DNA of 64,000 bases from Coprinopsis marcescibilis (GCA_004369085.1 ML210209.1:62001-126000), one strand, 5' to 3'; counted from the first letter of the stretch, positions 21,221 through 33,460 are shown. Made by a program: numbers and translations. The notes: a model not told the origin generated them from the sequence alone.

Positions 21221-22249
21221 TTAGGTACTGCTGGAATCGTTTGCTTTCTTGCTCGGACCCACTCCGCGTCCGATAGCAGATTCTTCATCGTCACTGACTT
21301 GACCGATGTCAAATAGTTCTTCCCCGTCGTCTCCGGCGTCTGCGAAACGGACGGACTTGTTGTTGTGTTTACTGGGAATTTTGGGTGGGTACGCTGGTCC
21401 AGTATGTGTGGGTAGGAGGACTGTTCCAGCGCTGAATACGTCATCGCCCTCGTCGTCTGAGTAGTCCGCGCTGAGTGGTCGGTAGAGGCGAGCAATCTGA
21501 TGGATGATTAAGGCAGTCAGTAAGGGTGGTAGAGGCTATGCTAGCATCCACTGAATGGTGGCTGACGGGGGTACATACCTCTCTGCGTTTGCGGTAGTGC
21601 TTCTCGAGGTGATAGGATATTGTCAAGCCAATTGAGGAGCCGAAGAGGTTGGCCTGTATGAATGTGTTTGTTGGAAGGTTCATGAAAGTGGTGGCATTGA
21701 ACGTACAACGATGTCACCAAGGTCGAAAGTCTTGTACTGTGTGGTATGTGAGCTGAATGAATACAGCGGGGCTGGCGGGATGATACGCACAGGCAGTGCT
21801 GCTTGAACGAATTCGCTGAGGATTCCTCCGCAGAAGAAGCAGACGAAGGTCGTAAATATGAGAGGAGAATATCGCCAGAACCATATCCTCCTTGCATCCC
21901 TGGAGACCGTAGGCGTCAGTATCAGCATATATTCGACCTGAATACATGGACTGAATAGACTTGGACGCACTCTTCAACGTCGAGGATGAAATAGAAGACA
22001 CCTGTTGCCAAGGCAAAGCATAGAAAGTGGAGGAGTTTGTCGTTTAGTGGGAGTGCCCGCGAGAAGTTTGTGAAGCCCAGAAAAGCAAGCAGAACCATGA
22101 TAAGACAGGTGAATATAAGGAACCACTGTAAGAAACAAGTTGCCCATAGTCAGCCTTTAATGACATCTACTGATGAGTGTGGTATTACTGACTGGGCGCA
22201 GACGGACGGGCGTATTGTATCGAGGTACAGTCAGACTATGTGACTTCAT
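21221..22249 (-). CDS. VanZ-like multispanning membrane protein
   Basis: Starts MKSHSLTVPRYNTPVRLRP; after an intron come WFLIFTCLIMVLLAFLGFTN (helix 1), the family motif LPLNDKLLHFLCFALATGVF (helix 2, with the conserved D-K-xx-H), a third helix IFTTFVCFFCGGILSEFVQA, the PYKTFDLGDIVANLFGSSIG motif and a last helix, then HYRKRREIARLYRPL. The acidic tail (DYSDDEGDDVFSAG, DAGDDGEELFDIGQVSDDEE) follows and ends NDSSST. The conserved E-Q/x..LP...FD..D..ANL..G pattern is that of VanZ-like proteins, which in bacteria confer teicoplanin resistance; fungal members are of unknown role. Five or six exons. Divergent from the candidate REC114 gene, 201 bases between starts. Confidence 0.75.
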
Positions 22250-22450
22250 TATCGATTTCGAGAGTCGTGAAACCCATTTTTTGAAAGAGGCGGCCATTTG
22301 GAGGATTCGGGACTTGCAGGGCCAAGTATAAAGTTGGCAGACAGGTGACATAGCCGCCGAGAGTGTTTGTCTGCCCCTTTGTACTCAAACAGTCAAGCCC
22401 ATTTAGGATCAAATCCATTCTTTTCTTGTACGACGGCGACGACAACGACG

Positions 22451-23910
22451 ATGAGCCATTCAACAACCTCGACCTCCTCCTATATCATCCAAAAGTATTC
22501 AAAGTCTCACAACAAACCAAATGCCCAGACTCAGCAAGGCAACGACTGGCAGCACTTTACGAACCCCGTCATGCGAGCAGTCCTGGACAAGACGAAGAAC
22601 CATCGTGGCGAAGTGGACTCCCTTAGGCTACGAATCATCTGGAGCATGAACGAAGCCGACGACGATACTGGCTTTCAGCAGAACCCAGTCAGCTTTGCAC
22701 GTCTTTTGCTATCTGATGACTTGTCTGCCTTGTTTCTGACGTTGGTTGTATGCTATCCGACTGTCTACAGGAAGACCTAGACCTATTCTCGTTCTCGGCC
22801 CTGAAAAGGAATAAACCTCAAAAACATCATATGGAAGGTCTACCTCTGAAAGCTGTCTATCGCGATACGGTGGTCTGCATCCGATATATGCACAGTACGA
22901 CCCAGGTAGTACCAAATTCAATGATATATGCGGTCTGATCGTCTTCGTGGTACCCTTTTTCTGACACTGCCGACACTGTGTAGACCCACAGGCGCTTCCA
23001 GATCTCCTTTGGATCGTTAATCGACGCGAACAGCTTCGTCAACTCGATCAAACCTGTCTGTCCGTGCAAGCTTCTCCCGCCGAACCCACAAAGCTCTGGC
23101 CCGATGCTCAATCATGCAGGAACGATGGTACCGAACCACGCCCCGAACACGTTATCTTCTGAGGGATCAGGAATGCAAAGGTCTACAACGGTTGCGTCTC
23201 ACTCGCGATTCAACTCTTCTGCTATGCCTACCCCTCTTGCATCTCGGCCAACCAATGATTCCGCAATCGAAGGCAACAATACAGGTCAACCCTGTACAGC
23301 ACCCAAGGTGGCGAAACCCGGTCTCGATGACCATGCATCGGGATCACTCCAATACCAAAGATCTGACACCATGTTACCCATGACTTCAGAGCCGGACTAC
23401 GAATTCGAGTCCAATGCAGCGTATGGTCCTGGCTCTACGACTTCCGCGACAGCAACGAACCAGTCTGCCATGGGCCCACCAAACTTCTTACCCAACAACC
23501 GTAAAAACACTATGGCTACAGTTGGATCTCACACGACTGTTCACAATTCCCGGCTATCGCAGGCTTCTTCTCAACTTCCACCTTCGTCGCCGTTCCCCTC
23601 GTCGTCTGACAAGGGCACCGCCTACAGTAGCCCAGAGGACAACCTTGACAGACCCGAGGAAGACATGGCATTGCTCGAGTCCTTACGCGAAGCAACTGCT
23701 TTGTACGGAATGCCCGCTGCCCAGCTCGAAAATATTGTTGCTGAAGTGATCCGTGAAGACGGATTTGTCCGGTTGGTTTGTACCTTCATTTATCCGTCTG
23801 TCTTGACTGATGTCAACTATCGTTTTTACCAGATGGAAAAGCTGTCCTCCATGTGGAGGATTCATTCGCTCATGGGCGCAGAGCAGTACTCGGCCCCGAT
23901 GGCGGTGTGA
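22451..23910 (+). CDS. Candidate REC114-like meiotic recombination protein
   Basis: Starts MSHSTTSTSSYIIQKYSKSH. The N-terminal half, spread over three exons, alternates strand-like segments (SLRLRIIWSMNEADDD, LDLFSFSALKRNKPQ, LPLKAVYRDTVVCIRYMH, HRRFQISFGSLIDANSFVNS), which could be a PH-like fold. A long Ser/Thr/Pro/Asn-rich disordered middle follows, then a short C-terminal helical module: MALLESLREATALYGMPAAQ, LENIVAEVIREDGFVRLMEK, LSSMWRIHSLMG. PH-like N-terminus, disordered linker and C-terminal helices are the layout of REC114, which with MEI4 promotes Spo11 breaks. The family is fast-evolving and I rely on layout, so this is tentative. The first intron probably runs from the GTCAGC after QQNP; the last lies after VRL (gtttgt to accag). 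Confidence 0.45.
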
Positions 23911-24048
23911 AATACATGACAACTCTCCCAGGCAGTCTTGCCTGAACTGTTTGTTACCTGCATAGGTATACGCAGTGTGTACTACATAGTATGTTACAAT
24001 CCGCATTCGAATACAACATATACCGTTCTCCATCTGTATACCCCGTAC

Positions 24049-26346
24049 TTACAACTTTGTGCCGGTGATATCATCCGCAGGGTCTCTGTTGGCAAGTTCC
24101 ACCTTGGCCTTATCGCGCAACTCTCTCCTCAAGATCTTTCCAGCAGGACTAGACGCGACAGCGTCAGCTATCCACCCATAAAAATAATGCATAGGTTGAA
24201 CAAAACGCACCTCTTTGGGATAGCGCCGATAACAACGACGCCTCCTCTGAGCTGTTTGTGTTTTGCAACCTTGGACTTGATCCACTCCTGAACCTTCCTA
24301 GCAAACGCCTGTTTGTCTGCCTCGGATTTGATGGAGGCTGCGTTGGCGGGTACGACGTAGGCGCGAGGCAGCTCTGTAGCTTGTTTCGCGCTGTCCACGC
24401 CAATAACTGCTGCGTCTGCAATCTCGGGGTGGGTGAGCAGCACGCTTTCCAGTTCTGCCGGAGGAACTGCGTTGTGGCAAACTGCGTTTAGACTGGTACG
24501 AACAGGTAACACAGCGGTTGAAAAGTACCTTGGAAACCCTTGTACTTGATCAATTCCTTCCTACGGTCGACGATGGCGTAGAAGCCTTCGGAATCGCGAG
24601 TGGCGATGTCACCGGTCTTGAACCAGTTGTCGTGCGTGATAGAGTCCTTGGTTGCAGTCGGGTTGTTTAGGTATCCCTGTATAAACCAACGTCAGCCAAA
24701 GCTATTTTACCGACCTGCACGGTAACACACCTTCATAATGGATGGTCCCCGAATCCATAGCTCCCCAGGCTGACCCTCCTCCGCATCAATGAGCCCCTCC
24801 CCATCACCATCGACGACCAACCGAGCCTCGAGGTTAGGCAAGAGGATACCGATGCTTCCAATCTTTCGGACTGCATCCGGCTTTTCGAGCAAGTGGGTTG
24901 TTGGTGAGGTTTCCGTCAGTCCGTAGCCTTGTAAGATGTAAACAGGCTTCTTGTCCTTCTTTCGCGCTTCTAGACGCTCTTTGACCTGTTGGGTTAGGGC
25001 TGCTCCGAGTGGAGCTGCACCTGAGACGAGAACCTCGATGGAGGATACGTCGTATTGGTTGACGGCTGAGGTATGGCGTTAGATGATGTATAAGGCTTTG
25101 GGGTTTGGTGTGTATGCGTACCGGGATGAAGATTCAGAACGACGAGCACTGGAGGTACGATCAGTGCTACTGTGATTTTGTATTTCTCGATGCTGGCGCA
25201 GAATTGCACAGGGTCGAAACGGGACATGATGACGAGGGGTGCACCGCAAAGGAACGGGAGGTGGAGAAGCATAATAGCGCCTTGTTCGCGACAGACAGGG
25301 GCTTGTCAGAGAATTCGTTGCAGGATCGGCCATTTTGGCTCACCGTAGATATGGTAGAATGGGAGGACACCGAGCATTGTATCGGTTCCGGGCACGAGTT
25401 TGGGGAATGCTGAGATGGCTTGGTCGAGTACTGAAGTCACATTTCGGTGCGTTGTCTATAAAATCAAAGGGATGTTTGAGTCTGAGCCATCCGACTCGGG
25501 AGCGAGCCTGTTAGTGGATATGTCAATCTCACCTCCACACCCTTCGGTTTTCCGGTTGTTCCTGAAAACAAATGGATCCCGTTAATAGGCTTGCTCGCCA
25601 ACTCTGAGAGAACGGTTCCCACCGGAGCTGTAGCAGAGGTAGGCCGTGTCGTTTGCCAGCTCCTCGTTGAATGCTTCCTCCTCCTTCAGAGTGCCAAGAT
25701 GGAGCAGCTCGTCCAAAGTGAGCAAGCCTTTCGAGTCTGCAGACAGTGGGACTGCTGGACCTCCTGCCCATTGCAACCCCGTGGGCAGGACAAGGACTCT
25801 CTGGCGAGCATCGTTTACCGATACCCCGAGTTCCTTGAACATCTGCAGAACGACCGGGATGCCTTCTTCGCTCGTGAATAGGAGGTGAGCGCGACTGTCC
25901 GTGTACTGGAATGCGAGTTCGCGTGCGTTGTAGGCATTATTCGCAAGGGTGCATTTTAATCCTGCTGCGACTGTAGAACCCACGTTCAAGTGACATAAAC
26001 CGTCAGATTCTGACACAATGTAGAGCAAGGAAGACGATCGCATACCTGAGCCAAACAACGCGATCGGCCAAGCGAGAGAGTTCTGAGAATAGACCATAAC
26101 TGTGTCTCCGCGCTTAGCAGCGGTGTTGGGGTGATTTCGAAGGCCATAGCCTAATGCGAGTGCGAGCTTCTTGGTGTGGCCTCTTGTGAGGCTCGTGTCA
26201 GTCTGAGCGTCGACAAAAGCTGGGTAAGACGCTGGGAATCCACCGACATCTCCTGCGACAGAGGAAGAGTAGAAGAGATGGGTAAAGATGGACCGGTCGT
26301 GGACGGGGATGTTGGGTATAGGGGATCTGTAAATCTTGGGCGCCAT
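24049..26346 (-). CDS. 4-coumarate-CoA-ligase-like acyl-CoA synthetase, copy 2
   Basis: Paralogue of the gene at 1150-3528 with the same gene plan. Start MAPKIYRSPIPNIPVHDRS; then NSLAWPIALFGSG, ESDGLC region as intron, AHLLFTSEEGIPVVLQMFKE, the canonical P-loop YLCYSSGTTGKPKGVE (assembled across the intron that ends near 25590), YGLTETSPTTH, GELWIRGPSIMK, DSITHDNWFKTGDIATRD, ELIKYKGFQVPPAELE, and the C-terminal IPKSPAGKILRRELRDKAKV with the catalytic Lys. The motifs are closer to the family consensus than in copy 1. It ends ITGTKL; TKL is a weak match to a PTS1 peroxisomal signal. KYK and GFQ are in one exon here, whereas copy 1 splits them. Substrate unknown. Confidence 0.9.
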
Positions 26347-26427
26347 TGTTGGTTCGGATGGATAAGGGAGAGAGAAAGGTTACGCTGGGGAGCTATGAGT
26401 GTCCCGCGCGGTTGTGTGAACGGCCAC

Positions 26428-26433
26428 TATATA
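26428..26433 (-). promoter_or_regulatory. TATA-like box of ligase copy 2
   Basis: TATATA on either strand, 82 bases before the minus-strand ATG at 26346, comparable to copy 1. Confidence 0.35.
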
Positions 26434-27086
26434 AGTATGTATGGGAATGCGGGGCGGGCATCAATACCCCAAACTCAGGGGGAAACAATTCTGTGACACA
26501 GTTCTACCGGACTTCCGGCTTGAATAGTCACCGTATGCGTGAGTTCAAGTGGATCCCAGTGAGATGACAGCGGGATGCGCAGGTGGATTATCCATTAGGT
26601 TGAGCATTGGAGAGGATCAGGAGTTGATATTCAATCGGCGTGGCGTTAAAAGGGCGAAGGCTCATCATTTGACGCCTTGTACTATTAGGCCACACGCATA
26701 CCTTAACGATGATGGCGATTCCTTTGAAGCAGTCACAGCTTGCTGGCCCAGAGACAACTGTCGCTCAGTTAGTATTTCGGTAAACGTGGACCCTTGGAAT
26801 TTGCTTGGAACAGATATTGTTTGTTTGCGGGGAAGCCAATGCAACAGCTCCTTATCTGAAATGTAAATAATCTCCGATCTAGAGCAGGCTACTGACTGAT
26901 AACCAAGTAGCATCGCGGCTAAGCATTTAGAGACCCAGGTGGGCAGCATTATGACGGAGTGATGATCTGTGAGTAATGGACAGTGATACATATGTACATT
27001 TCGTTGTTTCGTTGTCTGATCGTGGATTAAGGTGAAAAAGTGACGTGAAAGTTGATAGTCACTTGAATTCGTTAGCAACTCGTTCT
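26434..27086. other. Intergenic, no gene seen
   Basis: Upstream of ligase copy 2 and downstream of the HicA-tail gene (both minus). Small frames only. Confidence 0.45.
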
Positions 27087-30000
27087 TTACGCAGCAGCAG
27101 CAGCAGTCATGAAATCTTCTTCGTTCCACCCATAGTATCTCTTCAATCGCTTGCCGATTCTACGAAGGTTGATCGGGGTAATATGCTTGTCGGGATGTGC
27201 TGCGAAAAGGAATATATTAGCTGGCCGAGCGGCTTACAATGTGGACGAGGACGACGTACGCTTATGAATACTGATGGGCTAAAGTCACAAAATAGATACG
27301 TCAGAGTTGCGTCTAAAAATACGACTGAAGCAACTTTACCTTGTCTCTGCTGTCAGGAGGAGTGAATCGCACACTGGATCCAGCAGTACCAGGATCGTAT
27401 TCGAAGCCCATCTCCCTCATGAGCTAAGATAGCACTCGTTGGTACAATAGCGGCGAATAAGAAAGCGCTATCTTACCTTCAAAAACGTTTCCCACTTCAT
27501 CGGCGCGGTCTGCTTGTCAGCGTCCTCACTTGTCCTCAAGATCGTATGCATGGTCTCTGTCGTCTTCTTGCTCAACCTCGAGAACCAAGTATACTTGGGG
27601 TTCTTGCCCTCGTCTTTCTTAAAGGGCTTGGTGAGCTTGGAGAACAAACCGGCGCCAGAAGATTTCTTGCTGTCTTGGGAGAAGATTGAGGCATGGTCTG
27701 GCCGAGACTTGACTTTGGCCTTTTGCCCGTCAATGTCCTGCTGCTTTAAATATGAATGGATCGATTGAGCCTGAGTAGTCTCAATAGGGATATTAAGAGT
27801 CGAAGCGGAAGGCCCGAATGCAGCGCTGGTGGGAGAGGTGGGCGACCGCGGCACCCTGGCACTGGCAGTGGGGCTGTCGGGAACCTCCAAATCTTGACCG
27901 TCCGCGCTTCCAGCAGGTTTTTTCTTCTTGGGTTTCTTCTTCTTTTTCTTCTTTCCAGGCTGAGGAGCCGCGTCCTCGTCTTCGACCTCCTCCATGGTCG
28001 TCTTCTTGGGACCCTCTGGTTGGGTTGCAGTTTGGGCTAATTAAAACATCATCATGGCCGTTATTTAGATCCACGGGGGTGAAATAAACCAAACTAACCT
28101 GACGCAGGGGTAGGTTTGGGAGGGGCAGTCTTCGGGACAGCCTTGGGAGCCCCGCTGGATGTGAACCTGAATGCGTTGCGAGCTCCAGGTCTTGGCTCCG
28201 TTCGTGCAGTGGGAACCTTGATCTTTGGGTTCGAGTTAAACAATCGTCCTAAGCGAAGAGATTAACAGAAACTGCTGCCCACGAGACCATCACTGACCTC
28301 TCAATGATCCCAGAACTTGCAAGAATGGATTTCCCTTGCGCTCGTCGGACCTCAGAGGGTCGATGGCGGGGGTAGGTGCATTCGAATCGAACCAATCCAC
28401 TTCGTGACCTGCATCCATGGCCTCCCGAAGCAGGTCCCTAATCTCATCTTCCTCTTCAGTGTTGTATCCACTCTCATCGCTCTCGTACTCGGAGTCGTCC
28501 TCATCGTCAGATGATTCTTCGGAATAATCTTGATCGTCAGAACTGTTTGAGACTGACTGAAGATCTGGCATAGAAGTGGTGGAGTCGTTGCCATCCGCTC
28601 CCATAATAGCGAGCGGCTTCTTCTTTTTCTTCACAGGTTTGAGGGCTGGTAGACCATCCTCATCCTCTTCGTCGGAGAGCTCCGGGAGCTTCTGGACGTA
28701 GTAGGCAGACCACTGAGGCGTGATTTCCAGCGCGCCGTTTAGTTGCCAGAGAGTGTCAATATCGCAACCGGAGATGGCTTGGTAATTCTACTAAAATTGA
28801 GCTCCTGTCCCAGATGTAGATTAACCAAGCTTACAGCGTTCATCGTCTTCCATATGTTGTTCATAACATCCTTCTTTCTTGTTGCAACCAACGGGAAACA
28901 GAAATCTTTCCAATTGGTAACCTCGTTGGAAGCTTTCTGAGAGAAAAACTGCGCGTCCACCCATTTCTCAAACTCTTCTGGCATGGCTCGAGGTTCCTTC
29001 CTCCAAGCTTCGCCTTCAGGCCCAAGCAAGGGACCTTCAAGAATAGTCTGTAACTCGACACACACCTTTGAAAGACGACGAAGGTGAGCCAGAACCATAG
29101 GCAGAAAAGGTGTAGAACTCACCGAAAGGTCTCCCATCGCGTTCCACATAGACTGAGAGAAGCGCTTGGCTTCGTGTGGCGACTCATCGACGCAGTCTCT
29201 TAGCAATATGTACAGAACAGAACGCGGGAACGGCGCTTGCGGGAAGCATAACTCGATGACAATGCTATCCAAGAAAGATTCGGTCACGCTTCGCAAATTC
29301 TTGTTTCCCCATTCAAAAACCATTTCTGTCTCACCCGGTGCACTGAATTCTGCGGGCTTGGGCTTGAAGAACGGGGCATAATGGGCTGATTTACGTGTCA
29401 GAAACCCATGGGACAGCGTAGCAGATCGACATCTTACGAGCTGTGGTAGCCAAGACCGAGAGTTTGTGGTGGGACATGTCGACGAGATTGTTTACCATAT
29501 CGAAAAGCACGAGGTATCGCGTTCTAATACCCTCGTCAGCCTTCAACTTGGTTTTGACATTTTTGTCAGACAGTCCGTCTCTCTGAAGCCCTGTCAAAGC
29601 GTCGCGGACGAGTTTCCAAGCAGAGGTCAGCATGTACGAATTGTGAACTCTGGAAGGCGAATCGTTCAATCCGAATGTCTCGATTCTGAACGTATAACGC
29701 ATCAACACACCTGGTACCAATGATTTTCGCTAAATTGGTGGCATTTCGACGAGGCTCAGTTCCAGGACGCGTTCTAGCAACAAGGTCAGAATCAATGAGG
29801 TCGCGGAAAAGTTCCGGGTCCTTTAGATTGACTATATCGTCGCGGTATACTTGAAGAAATATGTTGAGAAGGAAGACGTTAACAGACGAAAATTGTTTCC
29901 TTACACCCAAACTGCGACTCCGCAATGGAAAGAAGCTTATCGAGACGGAAAGGAGTCAGAACGGCTTGTTGCATCTTTTTTGTCAAGTCCTCTGCAAAAA

Positions 30001-30288
30001 CAAGAAGCACAAGTCAGTCCAACCATCGATCGCTAAAAAGACATACGAACCAGCGAGTAAGTCGAGCTTTTCCCTGCCAGTCATCTTCGTAGTGGAGATG
30101 ATCTCTCCAGTTCCCATTGCACCTTGCTTGCCATTGCGCAGAACCAATGCACGAGTGGTAGTTGGTTTTTCTCCTCTCTCTCCTCGTTTTCCATGTCGAG
30201 AGGCGTGAACTTGGACTTCTTTCGGCCCAGTTTTAATCAGGGCGCTGGAGGCCGCCCGCGCTGCAGAAGGCTTTGCCTTCGGAGGCAT
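27087..30288 (-). CDS. Large protein of unknown function with C-terminal HicA-like domain
   Basis: Starts MPPKAKPSAARAASSALIK. The N-terminal half is helical (TGREKLDLLAEDLTKKMQQA, DIVNLKDPELFRDLIDSDLV, SYMLTSAWKLVRDALTGLQR, LRSVTESFLDSIVIELCFPQ, EFEKWVDAQFFSQKASNEVT) with no family I can name. A strongly acidic Ser/Asp/Glu block follows (SSDDQDYSEESSDDEDDSEY), then a Lys-rich run (GKKKKKKKPKKKKP) and a Ser/Pro linker. The last three or four exons encode WETFLKLMREMGFEYDP, GTAGSSVRFTPPDSRDKP, ISIHKPHPDKHITPINLRRI and GKRLKRYYGWNEEDF, which matches the HicA mRNA-interferase fold pattern (G-S near the first strand, a His before the central strand, then a C-terminal helix). Whether it keeps RNA-cleaving activity is unknown. 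About twelve introns. Ends in five Ala. Confidence 0.7.
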
Positions 30289-30893
30289 AGTAGCTCAAAT
30301 GACGGTTGTGGACGGTAAAACGAAAGTTGTAACTTGCAATATGCTGTTGAGGCTATTTCACCCCTATTTGTAACTGTTGTTTCACCGTGCCTAAAAGGGA
30401 CGGTCGCGTCAATTTCAGCGGCAGGTCAGAGTCACTGTTTGCCATGTACCTCCAAGTCGACGCATGTCGTAGTCCTGGTAGCTGTTTACCCGAAGTCAAC
30501 GACATACGTGAAGATTCAACATATCACCAAGACACCCATGGAGCAATCTCGTAACCCATTATGCGCTTGATTGGTTACGACCTGTTCTCGGGTTAACCTA
30601 GATCACCCATCTGTCCAGAATATCAAGTATTCGATGTCACCGCTGATAGCCCGTGTGCTTTCAACACGAATGCTATGGCGTTAAGGAGATGGCAGTACAC
30701 CCCACCTACCGCCTAGCGGTCACGGAGGGCTGACCTGTCTATCTTTCGAAGCACTGGTGCTCTTTGGTTCTCTTTGGTTCTCTTCGTCTTCGTCTTCGTT
30801 CTCGTTTTCACCCACCCTAAGCCTGGAGCTTCTCATTCGTTCTTTACTTTATGTTGTTTTGAAGCTGCATATTTTATTCTCGTTTTTGCCTAG
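30289..30893. other. Divergent promoter region
   Basis: Between divergent starts at 30288 and 30894. Contains a C/T-rich run with short tcttcgtcttcgt-type repeats (about 30770-30810) upstream of the surface-protein gene. No gene. Confidence 0.45.
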
Positions 30894-32757
30894 ATGGCAG
30901 CTTTTAATTTGACTGGTGTGTTATTGAGCTCTCTGGCCCCAGTCACCCGGTACTGATCAGTTCTATCTCTCTCTTCCAGTTGAAGATTGCTCGCCTCTTG
31001 TAACTTACGAGCCAGCTGGGGCTTGGCAAGATGCACCCGTCGAGGATCCTTTGGTCTCGGTGAGCCCAGCAGGTTTTCATTTCCAGGAACCATCGCCCAC
31101 CATCTATTTAGCGCTACTCAGGGCAGAATTTCCACTCAACTAGCACCTCCGGTGCTACCGCAAGCATCACTTTTCACGGTGTGGTCTACAACTATGCCCT
31201 TTAATCCACGTATTCACAGCGCGAATTACAGGAACTGGCATTACTATATTTGGGGGCAAGCGGCCTGGGTATGGCCAATACACCCTGGAAATCGATGGAG
31301 AGACTGTGGTCGCCGGCGATGCACGTGGACCTACGGATAGTACTGAAGAGGTTTTGGCCACCATTAATGGGCTCCTTCTTGGAAACCACCGTGCAGTGCT
31401 AACGCACACCGACGAGTTACCAATGGACATCGATTCGTTCACCATCCACGACCTACTCGGCTCTCCAGGGTAACAAAGATCCCATGGTGCTTAGCTTGCT
31501 GAGCGACGAGCTGACCTGTGTTACTTCTAGGTCCCAGATTAGTGTTCAAAACTTTGACGACACGTCGCCAGCCATAAGCTACAACCCGACACCTGAGGCC
31601 TGGATTCTAAATTCACAAAACCTCTTCCAAAACAATACACTGCAGTAAGTAAGACTCCCTAATAAACATCGGTCACATCTACAACTTTATTTTTAGCTTT
31701 AGCGAAGCACCTGGTGCATCCGTGTCTATGCCGTTCGCCGGTGACGCCGTCGCGGTCTATGGCACCATTTCTCCCGACCATGCAGGTATGAAGATCACTG
31801 TGGACGGCCAGGAAATCACTGTAGCGGGTGGTGCAAACGGGCATGTTTCTCGTTTGCACACCAAAATGCTTTTGGTAAACAATTCTCCTTGTTTTGCTGT
31901 TGGGTTAGGAAATTGATAAAATGTCCCAGTACTTCCGCTCTGATCTTGGCCCTGGGACGCACACATTGACCATGGCTGCAAATAATCCGTCGTCTGACGC
32001 ACCTTTCATCGATCTTGATGCCATTGCGGTGTTGTCTGCCCCTTCGTTACAGGCCCCGGAGACTGAGCCCAGTACGATTCAACCGGTTGCCGAACCTGGG
32101 ACGACATCCCCTGCTGGAAGTCCTAGCGGGGGACTCGAAACCCAGCCCAATGTCGGTCTCGGAAATGGGCCTCAACCTGGTTCGGGAAACGTGGGTACCA
32201 ATGGGCAACCAGGTACAGGACTGCAAAACGGAGCAACGCTCCCCGCAAGCTCGACACCACCGCCGCAAGGTATTACAAAAGCGGGTATCGTTGGCGCGGC
32301 AGTGGGAGGCGCTGTTGGATTGATCGTTTTCTTAATCGTCATCTTCCTTCTATTGCGGAAACGCAGGCAATGGAAGGAGAATCGCTTCCCCAAATCCCCA
32401 GACTTGCCCATGCAACAAGATCCCAAGAGTATGGAGGGTGGAATGATTACTGGACCACTGGAAAACTCGGTGTTTGTCTTCCCTCCGACCAAAAAGCCGA
32501 TTTTTGCAGCAAAACCTGCGGCGTTCCCCGTGAAACGAACTTCAGCGCACTCATTGGCGGGTAGTTACTACAGCAGCCCTATGAGTGGCCACCGACCCGA
32601 CTTGTCTGTGGCGTCGACGAGTCCGTTAATCCGTTCAGTACGGTTCGACAGTCCGAGTCCCAGTCCTCCATCAAGCCCTCCCCTCCGGAAGCCTGTGCCT
32701 GCGCTTACGGTGACTTCACCTGATGAGCGGACGTTTGCTGCTCTGCCGGTTAGTTGA
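30894..32757 (+). CDS. Single-pass surface protein with two beta-sandwich-like ectodomain units
   Basis: Starts MAAFNLTVEDCSPLVTYEP. Two similar ectodomain halves can be seen: the first has GAWQDAPVEDPLVS, RYSGQNFHSTSTSGATASIT, FHGTGITIFGGKRPGYGQYT and LEIDGETVVAG; the second has QISVQNFDDTSPAISYNP, LHFSEAPGASVSMPFAGDAV and AVYGTISPDHAGMKITVDGQ. Each has the W/Y...F..G..V...G pattern common in basidiomycete cell-surface proteins. A Pro/Gly/Ser/Thr-rich stalk follows, then one transmembrane helix (AGIVGAAVGGAVGLIVFLIV) with a basic stop RKRRQWKENR and a Ser/Pro-rich cytosolic tail ending FAALPVS. There is no classical N-terminal signal peptide; topology is inferred from the basic stop. Function unknown, possibly wall sensing or adhesion. 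Six exons. Confidence 0.68.
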
Positions 32758-33460
32758 TAATCGTCGTTAATGGAAAGTGTCTGCAGACTGACACCACTTG
32801 TTACGTTCAGCAGGAGAGATTGTTGCTTTCTCCCCCACGACGACCACACCTTGGATTTGTTGAACGATTTTAGGTGTATTTAACGATCGCATTCAAGTAC
32901 GGACACATTCTGGACGGTGGCATCATGAAACGAAGGCCGACATTGACATTATTACATATAGTAGATGTACATATCACACAGTCCTGACAATGCAAGCTGT
33001 GAGCATAGGTTTCTCTTGATGGGAAATGCATCAGTATCATTCAGTCAATTAGATATCACTGTAGCATTGGGTGGGTGAGGTCAGGGTTGGTAACGGTCGG
33101 AATGGCCGGCGATGGGACGGTCGCATAGAATTTCAACTCCGAAGAGCCTAAATAGGGACAACGTGCATTGTGTTCCTTGTTTCGTTCTTCGTCGCCGTCG
33201 CTGTTCGGTTTACTTTTTGTCTCTTTCTTTCACCACTCTTCTTTTTTTCAGAGCTGAGCTCTCTGACTGTCTTGCTCTCTTTTCTACCAGTTCCTTGCCC
33301 TGTTCAACGTTCATTCTATTCTCTTACTGGTCTTCGTCACTTCAAGCTTCAAAATCTACACGAGCCGGGTCTCGCTAACAAGCTAAACCGAGCTTAATTG
33401 CCCAAATACCTGTGTCTTCAACAATACCCCTACACCAACTGCATACCCACTATCTTTAAC
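32758..33460. other. Intergenic, C/T-rich promoter
   Basis: 3' flank of the surface protein, then a long pyrimidine-rich stretch (about 33160-33320) of the kind found in fungal 5' leaders before the DUF7727-type gene. No coding evidence. Confidence 0.45.
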
